64,000 nt of DNA from JAZDRH01 sp047470865 (GCF_047470865.1 NZ_JAZDRH010000012.1:23415-87414); one strand, 5' to 3'. Shown: positions 34,173 to 43,963, numbered from the stretch's first letter. Numbers and translations are program-made. Notes: generated by a model not told the origin, from the sequence alone.

Positions 34173-35063
34173 ATGAGTCAGAAAACTCCAGGTCAACGCT
34201 TTCGTGACGCGGTAGCCGCAGAGCATCCCTTACAAGTGGTTGGCGCTATTAATGCAAACCATGCTTTGTTAGCTAAACGTGCTGGTTTTCAAGCTATTTA
34301 TTTATCAGGTGGCGGTGTAGCGGCAGGCTCTTTAGGGCTGCCTGATTTAGGAATTAGCGGTCTAGATGATGTGCTAACCGATGTGCGTCGTATTACTGAT
34401 GTCTGCGATCTGCCTTTGTTGGTTGACGTAGATACAGGTTTTGGTTCTTCTGCTTTTAACGTAGCGCGCACGGTTAAATCCATGATCAAGTTTGGCGCAG
34501 CGGCCATTCATATTGAAGATCAAGTAGGTGCTAAACGTTGTGGTCATCGTCCAAACAAAGAAATCGTAACCCAACAAGAAATGGTTGACCGTATTAAGGC
34601 AGCCGTTGATGCCCGTACTGATGATAGTTTTGTGATTATGGCGCGTACTGATGCCTTAGCCGTAGAAGGCTTAAATGCAGCTCTTGACCGCGCCGCAGCC
34701 TGTGTTGAAGCGGGCGCTGATATGGTGTTCCCAGAAGCTATTACTGAATTGCAAATGTATAAAACCTTTGCTGATCGTGTGAAAGCGCCAATTCTAGCCA
34801 ATATTACTGAGTTTGGTGCCACACCTTTATATAGCACTGATGAACTGGCTGGCGTAGATGTATCTCTTGTGCTTTATCCATTATCAGCTTTCCGTGCCAT
34901 GAACAAAGCAGCTGAGAATGTCTATACAGCCATTCGCCGTGATGGTTCGCAAAAAAATGTGGTAGATACCATGCAAACCCGCATGGAACTCTACGATCGC
35001 ATCAATTATCACGCGTTTGAGCAATACCTAGACAATTTATTTGCACAACAAAAAAACAAGTAA
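34173..35063 (+). CDS. prpB: 2-methylisocitrate lyase
   Basis: A 296-residue PEP mutase / isocitrate lyase family enzyme. It splits 2-methylisocitrate to pyruvate and succinate, the last step of the 2-methylcitrate cycle. The metal-binding VDVDTGFGSS (84-93) and the loop KRCGHRPNKE (121-130, active-site C123 in the K(K/R)CGH motif) identify it as PrpB rather than isocitrate lyase. GGCGGGVAAG-like YLSGGGVAAGSLGLPD (43-58) is also typical. GAGGTGAG precedes the ATG. It lies directly after the regulator and before prpC. Confidence 0.96.
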   Translation: MSQKTPGQRFRDAVAAEHPLQVVGAINANHALLAKRAGFQAIYLSGGGVAAGSLGLPDLGISGLDDVLTDVRRITDVCDLPLLVDVDTGFGSSAFNVARTVKSMIKFGAAAIHIEDQVGAKRCGHRPNKEIVTQQEMVDRIKAAVDARTDDSFVIMARTDALAVEGLNAALDRAAACVEAGADMVFPEAITELQMYKTFADRVKAPILANITEFGATPLYSTDELAGVDVSLVLYPLSAFRAMNKAAENVYTAIRRDGSQKNVVDTMQTRMELYDRINYHAFEQYLDNLFAQQKNK

Positions 35064-35157
35064 TCTGATTTTAGGCAGCGCCTGAAATGGGCGCTTCCAA
35101 CTCAAGTTTGAACAATAACAAGATTTGTCATCGCTAAGTAATAAGAGGATTAAAACC

Positions 35158-36291
35158 GTGGCTGATGCAAAGAACAAAGTACTGAGTGGAGCTGGTCTAC
35201 GTGGCCAGATTGCGGGACAAACAGCCTTATCAACCGTGGGCCAAGAAGGGGCAGGTTTAACCTATCGTGGTTATGATGTACGCGATTTAGCTAAAACTGG
35301 CAAGTTTGAAGAAGTCGCCTATTTATTGTTATATGGCGAGTTGCCTACACAAGCGCAATTAGATGCCTATTCTGAGCGTTTAAAAGGCATGCGTGATTTA
35401 CCTGACACGCTAAAAGAAGTATTAGAACGTTTGCCAGCCGATGCACATCCTATGGATGTGATGCGCATAGGCGTTTCAGTGCTTGGCACTTTAGAGCCTG
35501 AACAAAGTTTTGTGGATCAGCATGATGTGACTGATCGTTTGCTCGCCATGCTGCCAGCGGTGTTAATTTATTGGTATCGCTTTAGCCATGAAGGCGTACG
35601 TATTAGCTGCGTGACTGATGAAGCCGATTTGGGTGGTCATTTCTTGGCGTTATTACATGATAAATCGCCCAGTGAATTGCACCGCGAAGTCATGAATGTT
35701 TCCATGATTCTTTATGCCGAGCATGAGTTTAATGCCTCTACCTTTACGGGGCGTGTGTGCGCTTCAACTTTGTCAGATTTATACTCTTGCATTACTGGGG
35801 CTATTGGTTCATTACGTGGGCCTTTGCATGGCGGTGCTAATGAAGCAGCAATGGATTTGATTGATCGCTTCTCCTCACCAGAAGAAGCCGTCGCAGAGCT
35901 TAAGCAAATGATGGCGCGTAAAGAGCTGATTATGGGCTTTGGTCATGCTATTTATCGCGAGTCGGATCCACGTAATGAAGTGATCAAAGATTACTCGCGC
36001 CGTCTTGCTGAAGAAGTAGGCGACAGCGTTATTTACCCAGTTTCTAAAGCAATTGAACAACTGATGTGGGATGAAAAACGTTTATTCCCTAATGCAGATT
36101 TTTATCATGCTTCGGCGTATCGCTTTATGGGTATTCCGACAAAACTCTTTACTCCGATTTTTGTTTGCTCGCGCTTAACTGGCTGGGCGGCACATGTTTT
36201 CGAACAGCGCGCCAATAACCGCATTATTCGCCCAAGTGCAGAATATGTGGGCGTAGAACAGCGACAAGTGCCAGCAATGGCAGAGCGTTAA
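35158..36291 (+). CDS. prpC: 2-methylcitrate synthase
   Basis: A 377-residue citrate-synthase-family enzyme that condenses propionyl-CoA with oxaloacetate. I chose GTG 35158 (AAGAGGA upstream; N-terminus MADAKNKVLSGAGLRGQ as in other PrpC) over the TTG at 35125. Catalytic motifs are SLRGPLHGGANEAAMD, with the first His, and GFGHAIYRESDPRN, with the second His. The short length without a long N-terminal domain fits PrpC. An inverted repeat lies between prpC and acnD. Confidence 0.95.
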   Translation: MADAKNKVLSGAGLRGQIAGQTALSTVGQEGAGLTYRGYDVRDLAKTGKFEEVAYLLLYGELPTQAQLDAYSERLKGMRDLPDTLKEVLERLPADAHPMDVMRIGVSVLGTLEPEQSFVDQHDVTDRLLAMLPAVLIYWYRFSHEGVRISCVTDEADLGGHFLALLHDKSPSELHREVMNVSMILYAEHEFNASTFTGRVCASTLSDLYSCITGAIGSLRGPLHGGANEAAMDLIDRFSSPEEAVAELKQMMARKELIMGFGHAIYRESDPRNEVIKDYSRRLAEEVGDSVIYPVSKAIEQLMWDEKRLFPNADFYHASAYRFMGIPTKLFTPIFVCSRLTGWAAHVFEQRANNRIIRPSAEYVGVEQRQVPAMAER

Positions 36292-36299
36292 TCACACAA

Positions 36300-36331
36300 A
36301 AGACCAAGCCAGCAATTGCTTGCTTGGTCTT
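36300..36331 (+). terminator. Hairpin between prpC and acnD
   Basis: AAGACCAAGC (36300-36309) and GCTTGGTCTT (36322-36331) form a perfect ten-base stem with a 12-base loop, nine bases after prpC. It is not followed by a T-run, so I see it as an RNA-processing or partial-attenuation hairpin rather than a strong terminator. Confidence 0.55.
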
Positions 36332-36360
36332 AAAGCACTGTTTACCTGATGGATTGTGAT

Positions 36361-38952
36361 ATGAATACCCAATACCGTAAAACCTTACCTGGCACAGCAC
36401 TGAGTTACTACGATACCCGCGAAGCGGTGAATGCGATTGAAGCAGGTGCTTATGAAAAACTGCCGTACACCTCGCGCGTATTGGCAGAAAACTTAGTGCG
36501 ACGCTGCGAACCAAGTATGCTGACGGACTCACTTAACCAGCTTATTCAGCGTAAACGTGATTTAGATTTTCCATGGTACCCAGCACGCGTGGTGTGCCAT
36601 GATATTTTAGGGCAAACCGCATTGGTTGACCTTGCTGGCTTACGTGATGCTATTGCTGAGCAAGGCGGTAACCCAGCAAAAGTAAATCCAGTAGTGCCAA
36701 CGCAGTTGATTGTTGACCACTCATTAGCTGTTGAATGTGGCGGCTTTGATCCCGATGCTTTTGCAAAAAACCGTGCAATTGAAGACCGACGTAACGAAGA
36801 CCGTTTCCACTTTATTGAGTGGACTAAAACGGCATTTAAAAACGTTGACGTTATCCCTGCAGGTAACGGCATCATGCACCAAATCAACCTTGAAAAAATG
36901 TCTCCTGTTATTCAGGTGCGTGATGGCGTAGCTTTTCCTGACACCTGTGTAGGCACAGATAGCCATACGCCACACGTTGATGCTTTGGGCGTTATCGCTA
37001 TTGGCGTGGGTGGTCTAGAAGCAGAAACCGTAATGCTTGGACGTGCTTCTATGATGCGTCTGCCAGATATTATTGGGGTTGAATTAGTTGGCAAACGTCA
37101 ACCGGGCATTACCGCAACAGATATTGTATTGGCGTTAACTGAGTTCCTACGTAAAGAACGCGTTGTCTCGGCGTACTTAGAGTTCTTTGGTGAAGGAGCT
37201 GACAGCTTAAGCATTGGCGACCGCGCCACTATTTCGAATATGACGCCAGAATACGGCGCAACAGCGGCAATGTTCTACATTGATCAGCAAACCATTGATT
37301 ACTTAAAACTGACAGGTCGTGATCCTGAACAAATTGAGTTAGTTGAGCAATACGCCAAGTTAACAGGTTTATGGGGCGATAGTTTAAAAACCGCAGAATA
37401 TGAGCGTGTGCTGAAGTTTGACCTATCTTCTGTAGGCCGTAATATGGCTGGCCCATCTAATCCACATGCACGTTTAGCCACTAGCGATTTAGCCGCTAAA
37501 GGCATTGCTAAAGCCTGGAAAGAGGAAGCAGGTTTAATGCCTGATGGCGCTGTAATTATCGCTGCCATTACCAGTTGTACTAATACCAGTAACCCTCGCA
37601 ACGTAGTGGCAGCAGGTTTATTGGCGCGAAAAGCTAACCAGTTAGGTTTAGTGCGCAAACCTTGGGTAAAAAGCTCTTTTGCGCCGGGTTCAAAAGTCGC
37701 TGAGTTGTACTTAAAAGATTCCAAGCTATTGCCTGAACTAGAAAAACTAGGCTTTGGTATTGTTGGTTTTGCGTGTACTACATGTAACGGCATGAGTGGT
37801 GCATTAGATCCAAAAATCCAACAAGAAATTATTGACCGCGATTTGTACGCAACAGCCGTACTTTCAGGCAACCGTAACTTTGATGGACGTATTCATCCTT
37901 ATGCCAAGCAAGCGTTTTTGGCTTCTCCGCCATTAGTTGTGGCGTATGCGATTGCTGGCACTATGCGTTTTGATATTGAAAAAGACGTATTGGGTCATGA
38001 CGCACAAGGCAAGCCAATCACGCTGAAAGATATTTGGCCAAGCGATGAAGAAATTGATGCCATTGTGGCAAAAAGCGTTAAGCCAGAGCAATTCCGCCAA
38101 GTCTATATTCCAATGTTTAACTTGGATGCCGCAGAGCAAGCGCCAAGCCCGCTGTATGACTGGCGTGAAATGAGCACCTATATTCGTCGTCCACCTTACT
38201 GGGAAGGCGCTTTAGCTGGTGAGCGTACACTCAAAGGTATGCGTCCGTTAGCCTTGCTAGGTGACAATATTACGACTGACCATTTATCACCTTCAAATGC
38301 CATTATGGCAAGCAGTGCCGCTGGTGAGTATTTAGCAAAAATGGGCTTACCAGAAGAGGATTTTAACTCCTACGCTACCCACCGTGGTGATCACCTAACA
38401 GCTCAGCGTGCAACCTTAGCCAACCCAAAACTATTTAATGAAATGGTGCTGGATGAAAATGGCAAAGTGAAGCAAGGTTCCTTAGCGCGTATTGAGCCAG
38501 AAGGCAAAGTCACTCGCATGTGGGAGGCGATTGAAACCTATATGAATCGCAAGCAGCCATTAATTATTGTTGCTGGCGCTGATTATGGCCAAGGTTCATC
38601 ACGTGACTGGGCGGCTAAAGGTGTGCGTTTGGCAGGAGTTGAAGCCATTGCTGCCGAAGGCTTTGAGCGTATTCACCGTACTAACCTAGTAGGCATGGGT
38701 GTATTGCCACTGGAGTTCCAGGCTGGCACCAATCGCAAAACACTGGGTTTAGATGGCACTGAAACCTATGACGTAGTAGGTCAGCGCACACCACGTACTA
38801 CCTTAACCTTGGTTATTCATCGTCAAAATGGTGAAGTTGTAGAAGTACCAGTGAAATGCCGTTTAGATACTGCCGAAGAAGTTTCTATTTATGAAGCAGG
38901 CGGTGTATTACAGCGTTTTGCTCAAGATTTCTTAGCTTCAGAGCAACACTAA
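36361..38952 (+). CDS. acnD: 2-methylcitrate dehydratase, Fe-S dependent (AcnD)
   Basis: An 863-residue aconitase-family enzyme that works with PrpF to convert 2-methylcitrate to 2-methylaconitate. The 4Fe-4S ligands are C406 in ITSCTNTSNP and C472 and C475 in CTTCNGMSG. The substrate-binding TDSHTPHVDALGVI (about 200-213) and the swivel-domain GADYGQGSSRDWAAKGV (about 739-755) are present. ATG 36361 is chosen to match MNTQYRK of other AcnD proteins; ATG 36349 is in frame but not family-like. It replaces PrpD in this cluster. It ends just before a strong terminator. Confidence 0.96.
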   Translation: MNTQYRKTLPGTALSYYDTREAVNAIEAGAYEKLPYTSRVLAENLVRRCEPSMLTDSLNQLIQRKRDLDFPWYPARVVCHDILGQTALVDLAGLRDAIAEQGGNPAKVNPVVPTQLIVDHSLAVECGGFDPDAFAKNRAIEDRRNEDRFHFIEWTKTAFKNVDVIPAGNGIMHQINLEKMSPVIQVRDGVAFPDTCVGTDSHTPHVDALGVIAIGVGGLEAETVMLGRASMMRLPDIIGVELVGKRQPGITATDIVLALTEFLRKERVVSAYLEFFGEGADSLSIGDRATISNMTPEYGATAAMFYIDQQTIDYLKLTGRDPEQIELVEQYAKLTGLWGDSLKTAEYERVLKFDLSSVGRNMAGPSNPHARLATSDLAAKGIAKAWKEEAGLMPDGAVIIAAITSCTNTSNPRNVVAAGLLARKANQLGLVRKPWVKSSFAPGSKVAELYLKDSKLLPELEKLGFGIVGFACTTCNGMSGALDPKIQQEIIDRDLYATAVLSGNRNFDGRIHPYAKQAFLASPPLVVAYAIAGTMRFDIEKDVLGHDAQGKPITLKDIWPSDEEIDAIVAKSVKPEQFRQVYIPMFNLDAAEQAPSPLYDWREMSTYIRRPPYWEGALAGERTLKGMRPLALLGDNITTDHLSPSNAIMASSAAGEYLAKMGLPEEDFNSYATHRGDHLTAQRATLANPKLFNEMVLDENGKVKQGSLARIEPEGKVTRMWEAIETYMNRKQPLIIVAGADYGQGSSRDWAAKGVRLAGVEAIAAEGFERIHRTNLVGMGVLPLEFQAGTNRKTLGLDGTETYDVVGQRTPRTTLTLVIHRQNGEVVEVPVKCRLDTAEEVSIYEAGGVLQRFAQDFLASEQH

Positions 38953-38965
38953 GGTTCACTGTATT

Positions 38966-39010
38966 CCCGTTAAGCTCTAAATATCTCCTAAGGGCTTAAC
39001 GGGCTTTTTT
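38966..39010 (+). terminator. Strong Rho-independent terminator between acnD and prpF
   Basis: CCCGTTAAGC (38966-38975) pairs with GCTTAACGGG (38994-39003) around an 18-base loop and is followed by CTTTTTT. It lies 14 bases after the acnD stop and 23 bases before the prpF start. The strength and T-run make it a real terminator signal inside what is usually one operon. Confidence 0.8.
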
Positions 39011-39032
39011 GATTTAGCCAAGGGAGCTGTTT

Positions 39033-40223
39033 ATGAGCGCTGTCCCACAGATTAAAATTCCAGCAACCTATATGCGTGGTGGCACCAGTAAAGGTGTGTT
39101 TTTTCGGGTAGAAGATTTACCTGTTGCTGCACAAAAAGCAGGTAAAGCACGTGATGCACTATTATTACGTGTTATCGGTAGCCCTGATCCTTATGCTAAA
39201 CAAATTGATGGCATGGGAGCTGCTACCTCAAGTACCAGTAAAACAGTATTGCTGAGTAAAAGTAACCGAGCAGATCACGATGTTGATTATTTATTTGGAC
39301 AGGTTTCTATTGATAAGCCTTTTGTCGACTGGAGTGGTAACTGCGGAAACCTTACAGCGGCTGTAGGCTCCTTTGCAATTAGCAACGGTTTGGTAGAGGC
39401 AAGCAAAATTCCACAAAATGGCATCTGCACTGTGCGTATTTGGCAAGCTAATATCGAAAAAACCATTATTGCTCATGTGCCTGTCACTAATGGTCAAGTA
39501 CAAGAAACAGGCGACTTTGAGTTAGATGGCGTAACCTTTCCAGCTGCTGAAGTGCAAATTGAGTTTCTTGATCCGGCAGCCGATGAGGATGGCGACGGCG
39601 GTGCTATGTTCCCAACGGGAAATCTTGTAGACACCTTAGAGGTTCCTAATGTCGGCAGTTTGTCTGTTACATTAATTAACGCTGGCATCCCTACTATCTT
39701 TGTTAATGCGCAGGATATTGGCTACACAGGCACTGAACTTCAATCAGCAATTAATAGTGATAAAGAAGCTTTAGCACGTTTTGAGCTGATTCGAGCTCAT
39801 GGTGCGTTAAAAATGGGTTTAATTAAAGACTTAAGCGAAGCCGCGACTCGCCAGCATACACCTAAGGTCGCTTTTGTTGCACCCGCAGCGGGCTATACCA
39901 CCTCAAGTGGTAAGGTGCTACAAGCTAGCGATATGGATTTATTAGTACGCGCCTTGTCAATGGGCCAACTGCACCATGCGATGATGGGCACTGCCGCCGT
40001 TGCTATTGGTACAGCGGCCGCTATTCCGGGCACTTTAGTGAATTTGGCCGCAGGTGGTGGAGAGCGCCAAGCCGTACGCTTTGGGCATCCATCAGGCACA
40101 TTGCGTGTAGGAGCTGAGGCAGAACAGGTTAATGGGCAATGGACGGTAAAAAAAGCCATTATGAGCCGCAGCGCTCGCGTATTAATGGAAGGCTGGGTAC
40201 GAATCCCTGGTGATTCATTCTAA
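39033..40223 (+). CDS. prpF: 2-methylaconitate isomerase
   Basis: A 396-residue PrpF protein. It isomerises the trans-2-methylaconitate made by AcnD to the form used downstream. Family motifs are IPATYMRGGTSKGVFFRVED (about 6-25), GMGAATSSTSKTVLL and DWSGNCGNLTAAVGSFAI, with the catalytic cysteine in NCGN. It is a diaminopimelate-epimerase-like fold without a lipid or signal sequence. AAGGGA precedes the ATG. A strong terminator separates it from acnD, so it may need readthrough or its own promoter. Confidence 0.95.
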   Translation: MSAVPQIKIPATYMRGGTSKGVFFRVEDLPVAAQKAGKARDALLLRVIGSPDPYAKQIDGMGAATSSTSKTVLLSKSNRADHDVDYLFGQVSIDKPFVDWSGNCGNLTAAVGSFAISNGLVEASKIPQNGICTVRIWQANIEKTIIAHVPVTNGQVQETGDFELDGVTFPAAEVQIEFLDPAADEDGDGGAMFPTGNLVDTLEVPNVGSLSVTLINAGIPTIFVNAQDIGYTGTELQSAINSDKEALARFELIRAHGALKMGLIKDLSEAATRQHTPKVAFVAPAAGYTTSSGKVLQASDMDLLVRALSMGQLHHAMMGTAAVAIGTAAAIPGTLVNLAAGGGERQAVRFGHPSGTLRVGAEAEQVNGQWTVKKAIMSRSARVLMEGWVRIPGDSF

Positions 40224-40230
40224 GTTGCCC

Positions 40231-40255
40231 AAAAGCGCCCGTTACGGGCGCTTTT
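40231..40255 (+). terminator. Terminator of the prp cluster
   Basis: AAAAGCGCCC and GGGCGCTTTT are ten-base arms around a five-base loop, eight bases after prpF. A strong stem with T's within the arm and following. Confidence 0.85.
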
Positions 40256-40854
40256 AATTTGATCTCTTCATTAAGCGTGGATATTAGCTAGGTCAGTGCT
40301 TAAACAGAATATTCCTCTGCTACATAACAGATAGCTTGCTAAAATAGAACTGCCGTATTAACGCCATTCATAAATCGGTGCTGTTTGTGCGTTTGATGGG
40401 CGGTTTAAGTGCAGTCTTTTGAGAGCATTATTCGTTTAGGTTGACTCAACAAATAGAGCTATGATCCTGTGCTGTTACATTAGCTTGATGATGAGTCACG
40501 GTTTAATAAGTTAGAAAGAAACAGCATGCAAGCAAGTGGGCAGCATCAGGAGCTCGTTAAGTGCATTGTATAGGGATTAGAGTGAGCGAAATTAGCAGCT
40601 CATCAGAATCCGTATTTTCAATACTTTTTTGGTTGGCTAGAAGCTGCATTATTACGGTAATCATGATTTATCAATAATAATTAGAATGTATATTAACTGT
40701 TTATTTGTAGATTTTAATGTTTTTTGTGATGTTTTTCTCAATATGCTTTTTAGTTGAGAAACTTAAGAAATTACTGCTATTTTTTAAGTTTCGCTTAAGG
40801 TTGCTTATTTAAAGTAACCATCAACAAATCAACTAAACCAATGGAGATACACAA
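40256..40854. other. 599-base AT-rich interval without a recognised gene
   Basis: No open frame with a ribosome binding site is seen on either strand. The last 120 bases are strongly AT-rich, with TTAAG repeats (TTGAGAAACTTAAGAAATTAC and TTTCGCTTAAGGTTGC) near the PepSY gene, likely its promoter or operator region. A weak Fur-like AATAATAATTAGAATG lies at about 40672-40687. Confidence 0.5.
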
Positions 40855-41166
40855 ATGAAAAAATTAATCGCACTATTTGCTGCTTCTGCTTTCATGTTAG
40901 GCGCAAACTTTGCTCAAGCCGCTGATATTATGCCAGCACAAATTGATCAGCTAACTAAAGCTGGAACTATTAAAAGTGCACAAGAATTAAATAATGTTAT
41001 TTTAAAACTTCATCCAAACGGCGTTATTACTGATGCAGAGTTTGAAACTTCAATGTTGCATGGCTATGTATATGAAGTAGAAGTGCATGATGCAAACGGT
41101 ATTGAGTGGGATGTGCATGTTAATGCTAAAACAGGTGAAGTGATTAGCAATAGACAGGATCACTAA
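40855..41166 (+). CDS. Small exported PepSY-domain protein
   Basis: A 103-residue protein with a signal peptide (MKKLIALFAASAFMLGANFAQA, cut before ADIMP) and a single PepSY domain of about 80 residues ending VHVNAKTGEVISNRQDH. PepSY modules are thought to inhibit proteases or bind metal/redox partners at the membrane. GGAG precedes the ATG. It overlaps the next PepSY gene by one base, so the pair is coupled. The role is not known; pairs of these genes often accompany two-component regulators, but none is here. Confidence 0.82.
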   Translation: MKKLIALFAASAFMLGANFAQAADIMPAQIDQLTKAGTIKSAQELNNVILKLHPNGVITDAEFETSMLHGYVYEVEVHDANGIEWDVHVNAKTGEVISNRQDH

Positions 41167-41471
41167 TGACCGCCCGTGGCATAACACTGGTTATATTACT
41201 AAGCTTGCCTTCGGCAAGCTTAGTTGCAGATGAGTTATCGCATAATGATGCGTTGCGTTTAACTCAGCAAGGCATTATTAAACCAGTGACAGAATTAGTA
41301 CAAATAGCTACTAGAAAATATCCAGGATCACACGTGTTAGAGCTTGAGTTGGAGAGAAAGAAAAGCCTGTATATCTATGAAATGGAAGTGATTATGAGCA
41401 CAGGACAAGTTCGAGAAATTAAGCTCAATGCAGTAACAGGACAAATAATAAAAGACGAGTTGGACGATTAA
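41166..41471 (+). CDS. Second small exported PepSY-domain protein
   Basis: A 101-residue protein with a signal peptide (MTARGITLVILLSLPSASLVA) and a PepSY domain (YEMEVIMSTGQVREIKLNAV). Its stop and the previous gene's stop form a TAATG overlap. It is followed by a terminator, so the two PepSY genes form their own transcription unit. The two proteins differ in the middle, so they are not a recent duplication. Confidence 0.8.
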   Translation: MTARGITLVILLSLPSASLVADELSHNDALRLTQQGIIKPVTELVQIATRKYPGSHVLELELERKKSLYIYEMEVIMSTGQVREIKLNAVTGQIIKDELDD

Positions 41472-41475
41472 CTAG

Positions 41476-41526
41476 GGCTGTGTTATATGAGTCTAGCATT
41501 AGATTTATATAACACAGCCTTTTTAT
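41476..41526 (+). terminator. Terminator after the PepSY pair
   Basis: GGCTGTGTTATAT and ATATAACACAGCC pair as a 13-base stem with an 18-base loop and are followed by TTTTTA. It lies between the convergent PepSY pair and the receptor gene. Confidence 0.85.
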
Positions 41527-41539
41527 TTATAAATATTAT

Positions 41540-43963
41540 TTAGAAATAGGTTCTTAAGGTTAATGTGGTACTTCTAGGAGCACCATAGAAAGCTTGTGTA
41601 TCCAGATTTCCTGGTATTTTGTGATAGGTTTTGTCAAATATATTATCAACGTTGAGCGACAAATTAATAGTGTCATTTATTTGATAAGCAATGCGTGCAT
41701 TATAAACAGCGTAACCAGATGTGGTGCTGTAAATATTATTGTTGTTTACTTTATAAAAATTTGATGTGCTACTTTGTATGTTTGCTCCCAAGCCAACTTG
41801 CCATTGTTGATAAGCGCCTGGCAATTGGTAATTTCCCCAAATACGAACAAGGTGTTTTGGCATATACATTAATGCTGTTTTACCTTCTAGTTGTGGATCA
41901 TTGTTGTTTTTAATGTATTTGCTTCGATTGTAAGTGTAAGACGCAGCAATATTTAAGCCTTCTGCAACTTCACCATTTAATTCCGCTTCAAAACCTTCTG
42001 ATTTAATTTTTCCACTTGGTGCAGAGCAAATATCTGTTCCAGGGCTCATACAAGGATGCGGGTATTTGCGATCAATTTCTCCAGTCCCCATCTGATAGGT
42101 TCTAAAAAGTGCAAAATTGGTGGTGAGTGCGCCCTCAAAGTGTTCTTTTTTCAAACCCAACTCATAGGTTTGCCCTTTAACTGGGGGGAGTGGGCTGCCG
42201 TTATAACTAAATAAATTCAGTTGTGGGCTAAAAGTTTCGCCATAACTAGCATATAAACTTGTGCTTTTGTTAAGACGGTATACCAACCCATAGAATGGTG
42301 TGGTTTTGCCATTAACTTCTTGTGTTACTTTAGAACTATTTTGTCTTACACCATTTTTAATTGGTGTAATGGTTTGTTGGTATTCCCACCATGAGCTACG
42401 TGCCCCTACTAAGAAGTCTAAAGGGTCAGCTAAGTTAAATGTAAGCATTCCGTACGCACCATACTGATCAAGCTGGCTTTTTTGACGTTGGAATTTTTCA
42501 CTCCGATAACTATGAGGTAGATCGAAATCGAAAATATTTTCAATATTGTTATAACGATTAGACGGATAAGCACGGAACCTATTAGCTTGTCGGTTAGCAT
42601 GAATAATGCTACCACCTAAGGTTAGCTCATGCTCACGTCCAGCTAAGTTGAAGTTACCATTGATATAGCCATCAAAATTGTATTGTTGAGTATTTTCTGC
42701 ACGACTTTCAGCCCAATTATAGCCACCCGAAAAATCAGTAGGATCAATAGCTCCGCCTGTTTTACTGTAAATAACATCATTGTTGGTTTTAAGATAATTC
42801 AAGCCTAAATGCATATTCCAGTTGCCATCGAAGCTATGTTTTAACTCAGCAAAGATTTTATTTGTTTCAACGTAAGAATAGTCATCACGCGAGCTTAAGT
42901 TGGTAGAGCGCTTAAAGTCGATTTTTTGGTTGTTGGAATAGCGCGGTAAGCCAAACGAAAAAATATCATCATTTTGCGCATAGCTATAACTGTAGCCTGT
43001 AGTTAATAACGTGTTATCACTCAGATCGGCTTCAATTGTAGTAAAAATACCTCTATTTTTGTGGGTTTGTCGGTCATAAAACTCATGCCCTCTATCGTAA
43101 GAAGCAACAGCACGTCCACGAATGCTACCTTGTGCATTTAAAGGGCCTTGCACATCGACTTCTTGTCGATAGTTATGCCAGCTACCTACAGACGTGGTCG
43201 TACTTCCTTTAAATGTATTACTGCTGGCTCGCTTGCGTACCATATTAATAGCGCCAGCTGGTGAACTTGAGCCTTGGAATAAGCCTGCAGAACCTTTGAG
43301 TAGTTCAATGCGGTCATATTCAAGTAACTGTGCCCAGCCAATAGAGCCCATATCATTTTGAATGGCAGTGGGAACACCATTAATTTGAAAGCTATTTAGT
43401 TGAAACCCACGAGCGTAGGGCATATTTGTGCCCATTAAATACCCATAAGTAACCACCCCTGGCATGCTTTGATAAGCGTTTAGCAGGCTGTTGGTGTTTT
43501 GTTCTTGTAAGCGCTTTTGTGTCAGCACGCTAATGGACTGTGGCGTTTCTAACAAAGGACGTTTTGATTTGGTATAACCTGCATTATCGACGGTATAGGT
43601 TTGAGAGGTATCCTCTACATTGTGAGCAATCACCACCGCTGTTTCTAATTCCGCCGTAGCTGTTACTTGGCGAATACTAAAAGAGCCATCAGCATGCTCA
43701 GTTGCTGCTAATCCTGTGCCTTTTAATAGCTGGTTGAGCGCGTCTTTGCTAGCATAGTCACCTTGTAATCCTTGGCTGATCTTGTTTTTCAATAGCTCAC
43801 TAGAAACACTTAAATAGCTACCAGATGCTTGCGAAAACTGTAGTAATGCGTCAGATAATGTGCCCTGCGGAATAGAAAAATCTTGTGCAGAGCTATGAGT
43901 ACTGAATAGTGCAATAGCAAAACTTAAAGGCAGAAGAGCAAATTTATTTTTACCAGAAAACAT
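41540..43963 (-). CDS. TonB-dependent siderophore receptor with signalling domain, unit A
   Basis: An 807-residue outer-membrane receptor. A signal peptide (about 1-26) is followed by a secretin/TonB N-terminal (STN) signalling domain at about 30-100 (FSIPQGTLSDALLQFSQAS), a plug domain with the TonB-dependent pattern ETPQSISVLTQKRLQEQN, and a beta-barrel ending in the aromatic TLTLRTYF. The STN domain talks to FecR when ligand is bound. Sigma, FecR and receptor are in order on the same strand (45548, 45023, 43963), so this is a complete cell-surface signalling unit. The C-terminal F is the usual outer-membrane insertion signal. The siderophore cannot be assigned. Confidence 0.92.
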   Translation of the reverse strand: MFSGKNKFALLPLSFAIALFSTHSSAQDFSIPQGTLSDALLQFSQASGSYLSVSSELLKNKISQGLQGDYASKDALNQLLKGTGLAATEHADGSFSIRQVTATAELETAVVIAHNVEDTSQTYTVDNAGYTKSKRPLLETPQSISVLTQKRLQEQNTNSLLNAYQSMPGVVTYGYLMGTNMPYARGFQLNSFQINGVPTAIQNDMGSIGWAQLLEYDRIELLKGSAGLFQGSSSPAGAINMVRKRASSNTFKGSTTTSVGSWHNYRQEVDVQGPLNAQGSIRGRAVASYDRGHEFYDRQTHKNRGIFTTIEADLSDNTLLTTGYSYSYAQNDDIFSFGLPRYSNNQKIDFKRSTNLSSRDDYSYVETNKIFAELKHSFDGNWNMHLGLNYLKTNNDVIYSKTGGAIDPTDFSGGYNWAESRAENTQQYNFDGYINGNFNLAGREHELTLGGSIIHANRQANRFRAYPSNRYNNIENIFDFDLPHSYRSEKFQRQKSQLDQYGAYGMLTFNLADPLDFLVGARSSWWEYQQTITPIKNGVRQNSSKVTQEVNGKTTPFYGLVYRLNKSTSLYASYGETFSPQLNLFSYNGSPLPPVKGQTYELGLKKEHFEGALTTNFALFRTYQMGTGEIDRKYPHPCMSPGTDICSAPSGKIKSEGFEAELNGEVAEGLNIAASYTYNRSKYIKNNNDPQLEGKTALMYMPKHLVRIWGNYQLPGAYQQWQVGLGANIQSSTSNFYKVNNNNIYSTTSGYAVYNARIAYQINDTINLSLNVDNIFDKTYHKIPGNLDTQAFYGAPRSTTLTLRTYF

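Noticed and set aside
37299..37871. 190-codon minus-strand frame inside acnD
   Set aside because: The sense frame is a certain AcnD; the antisense frame has low-complexity shadow composition.
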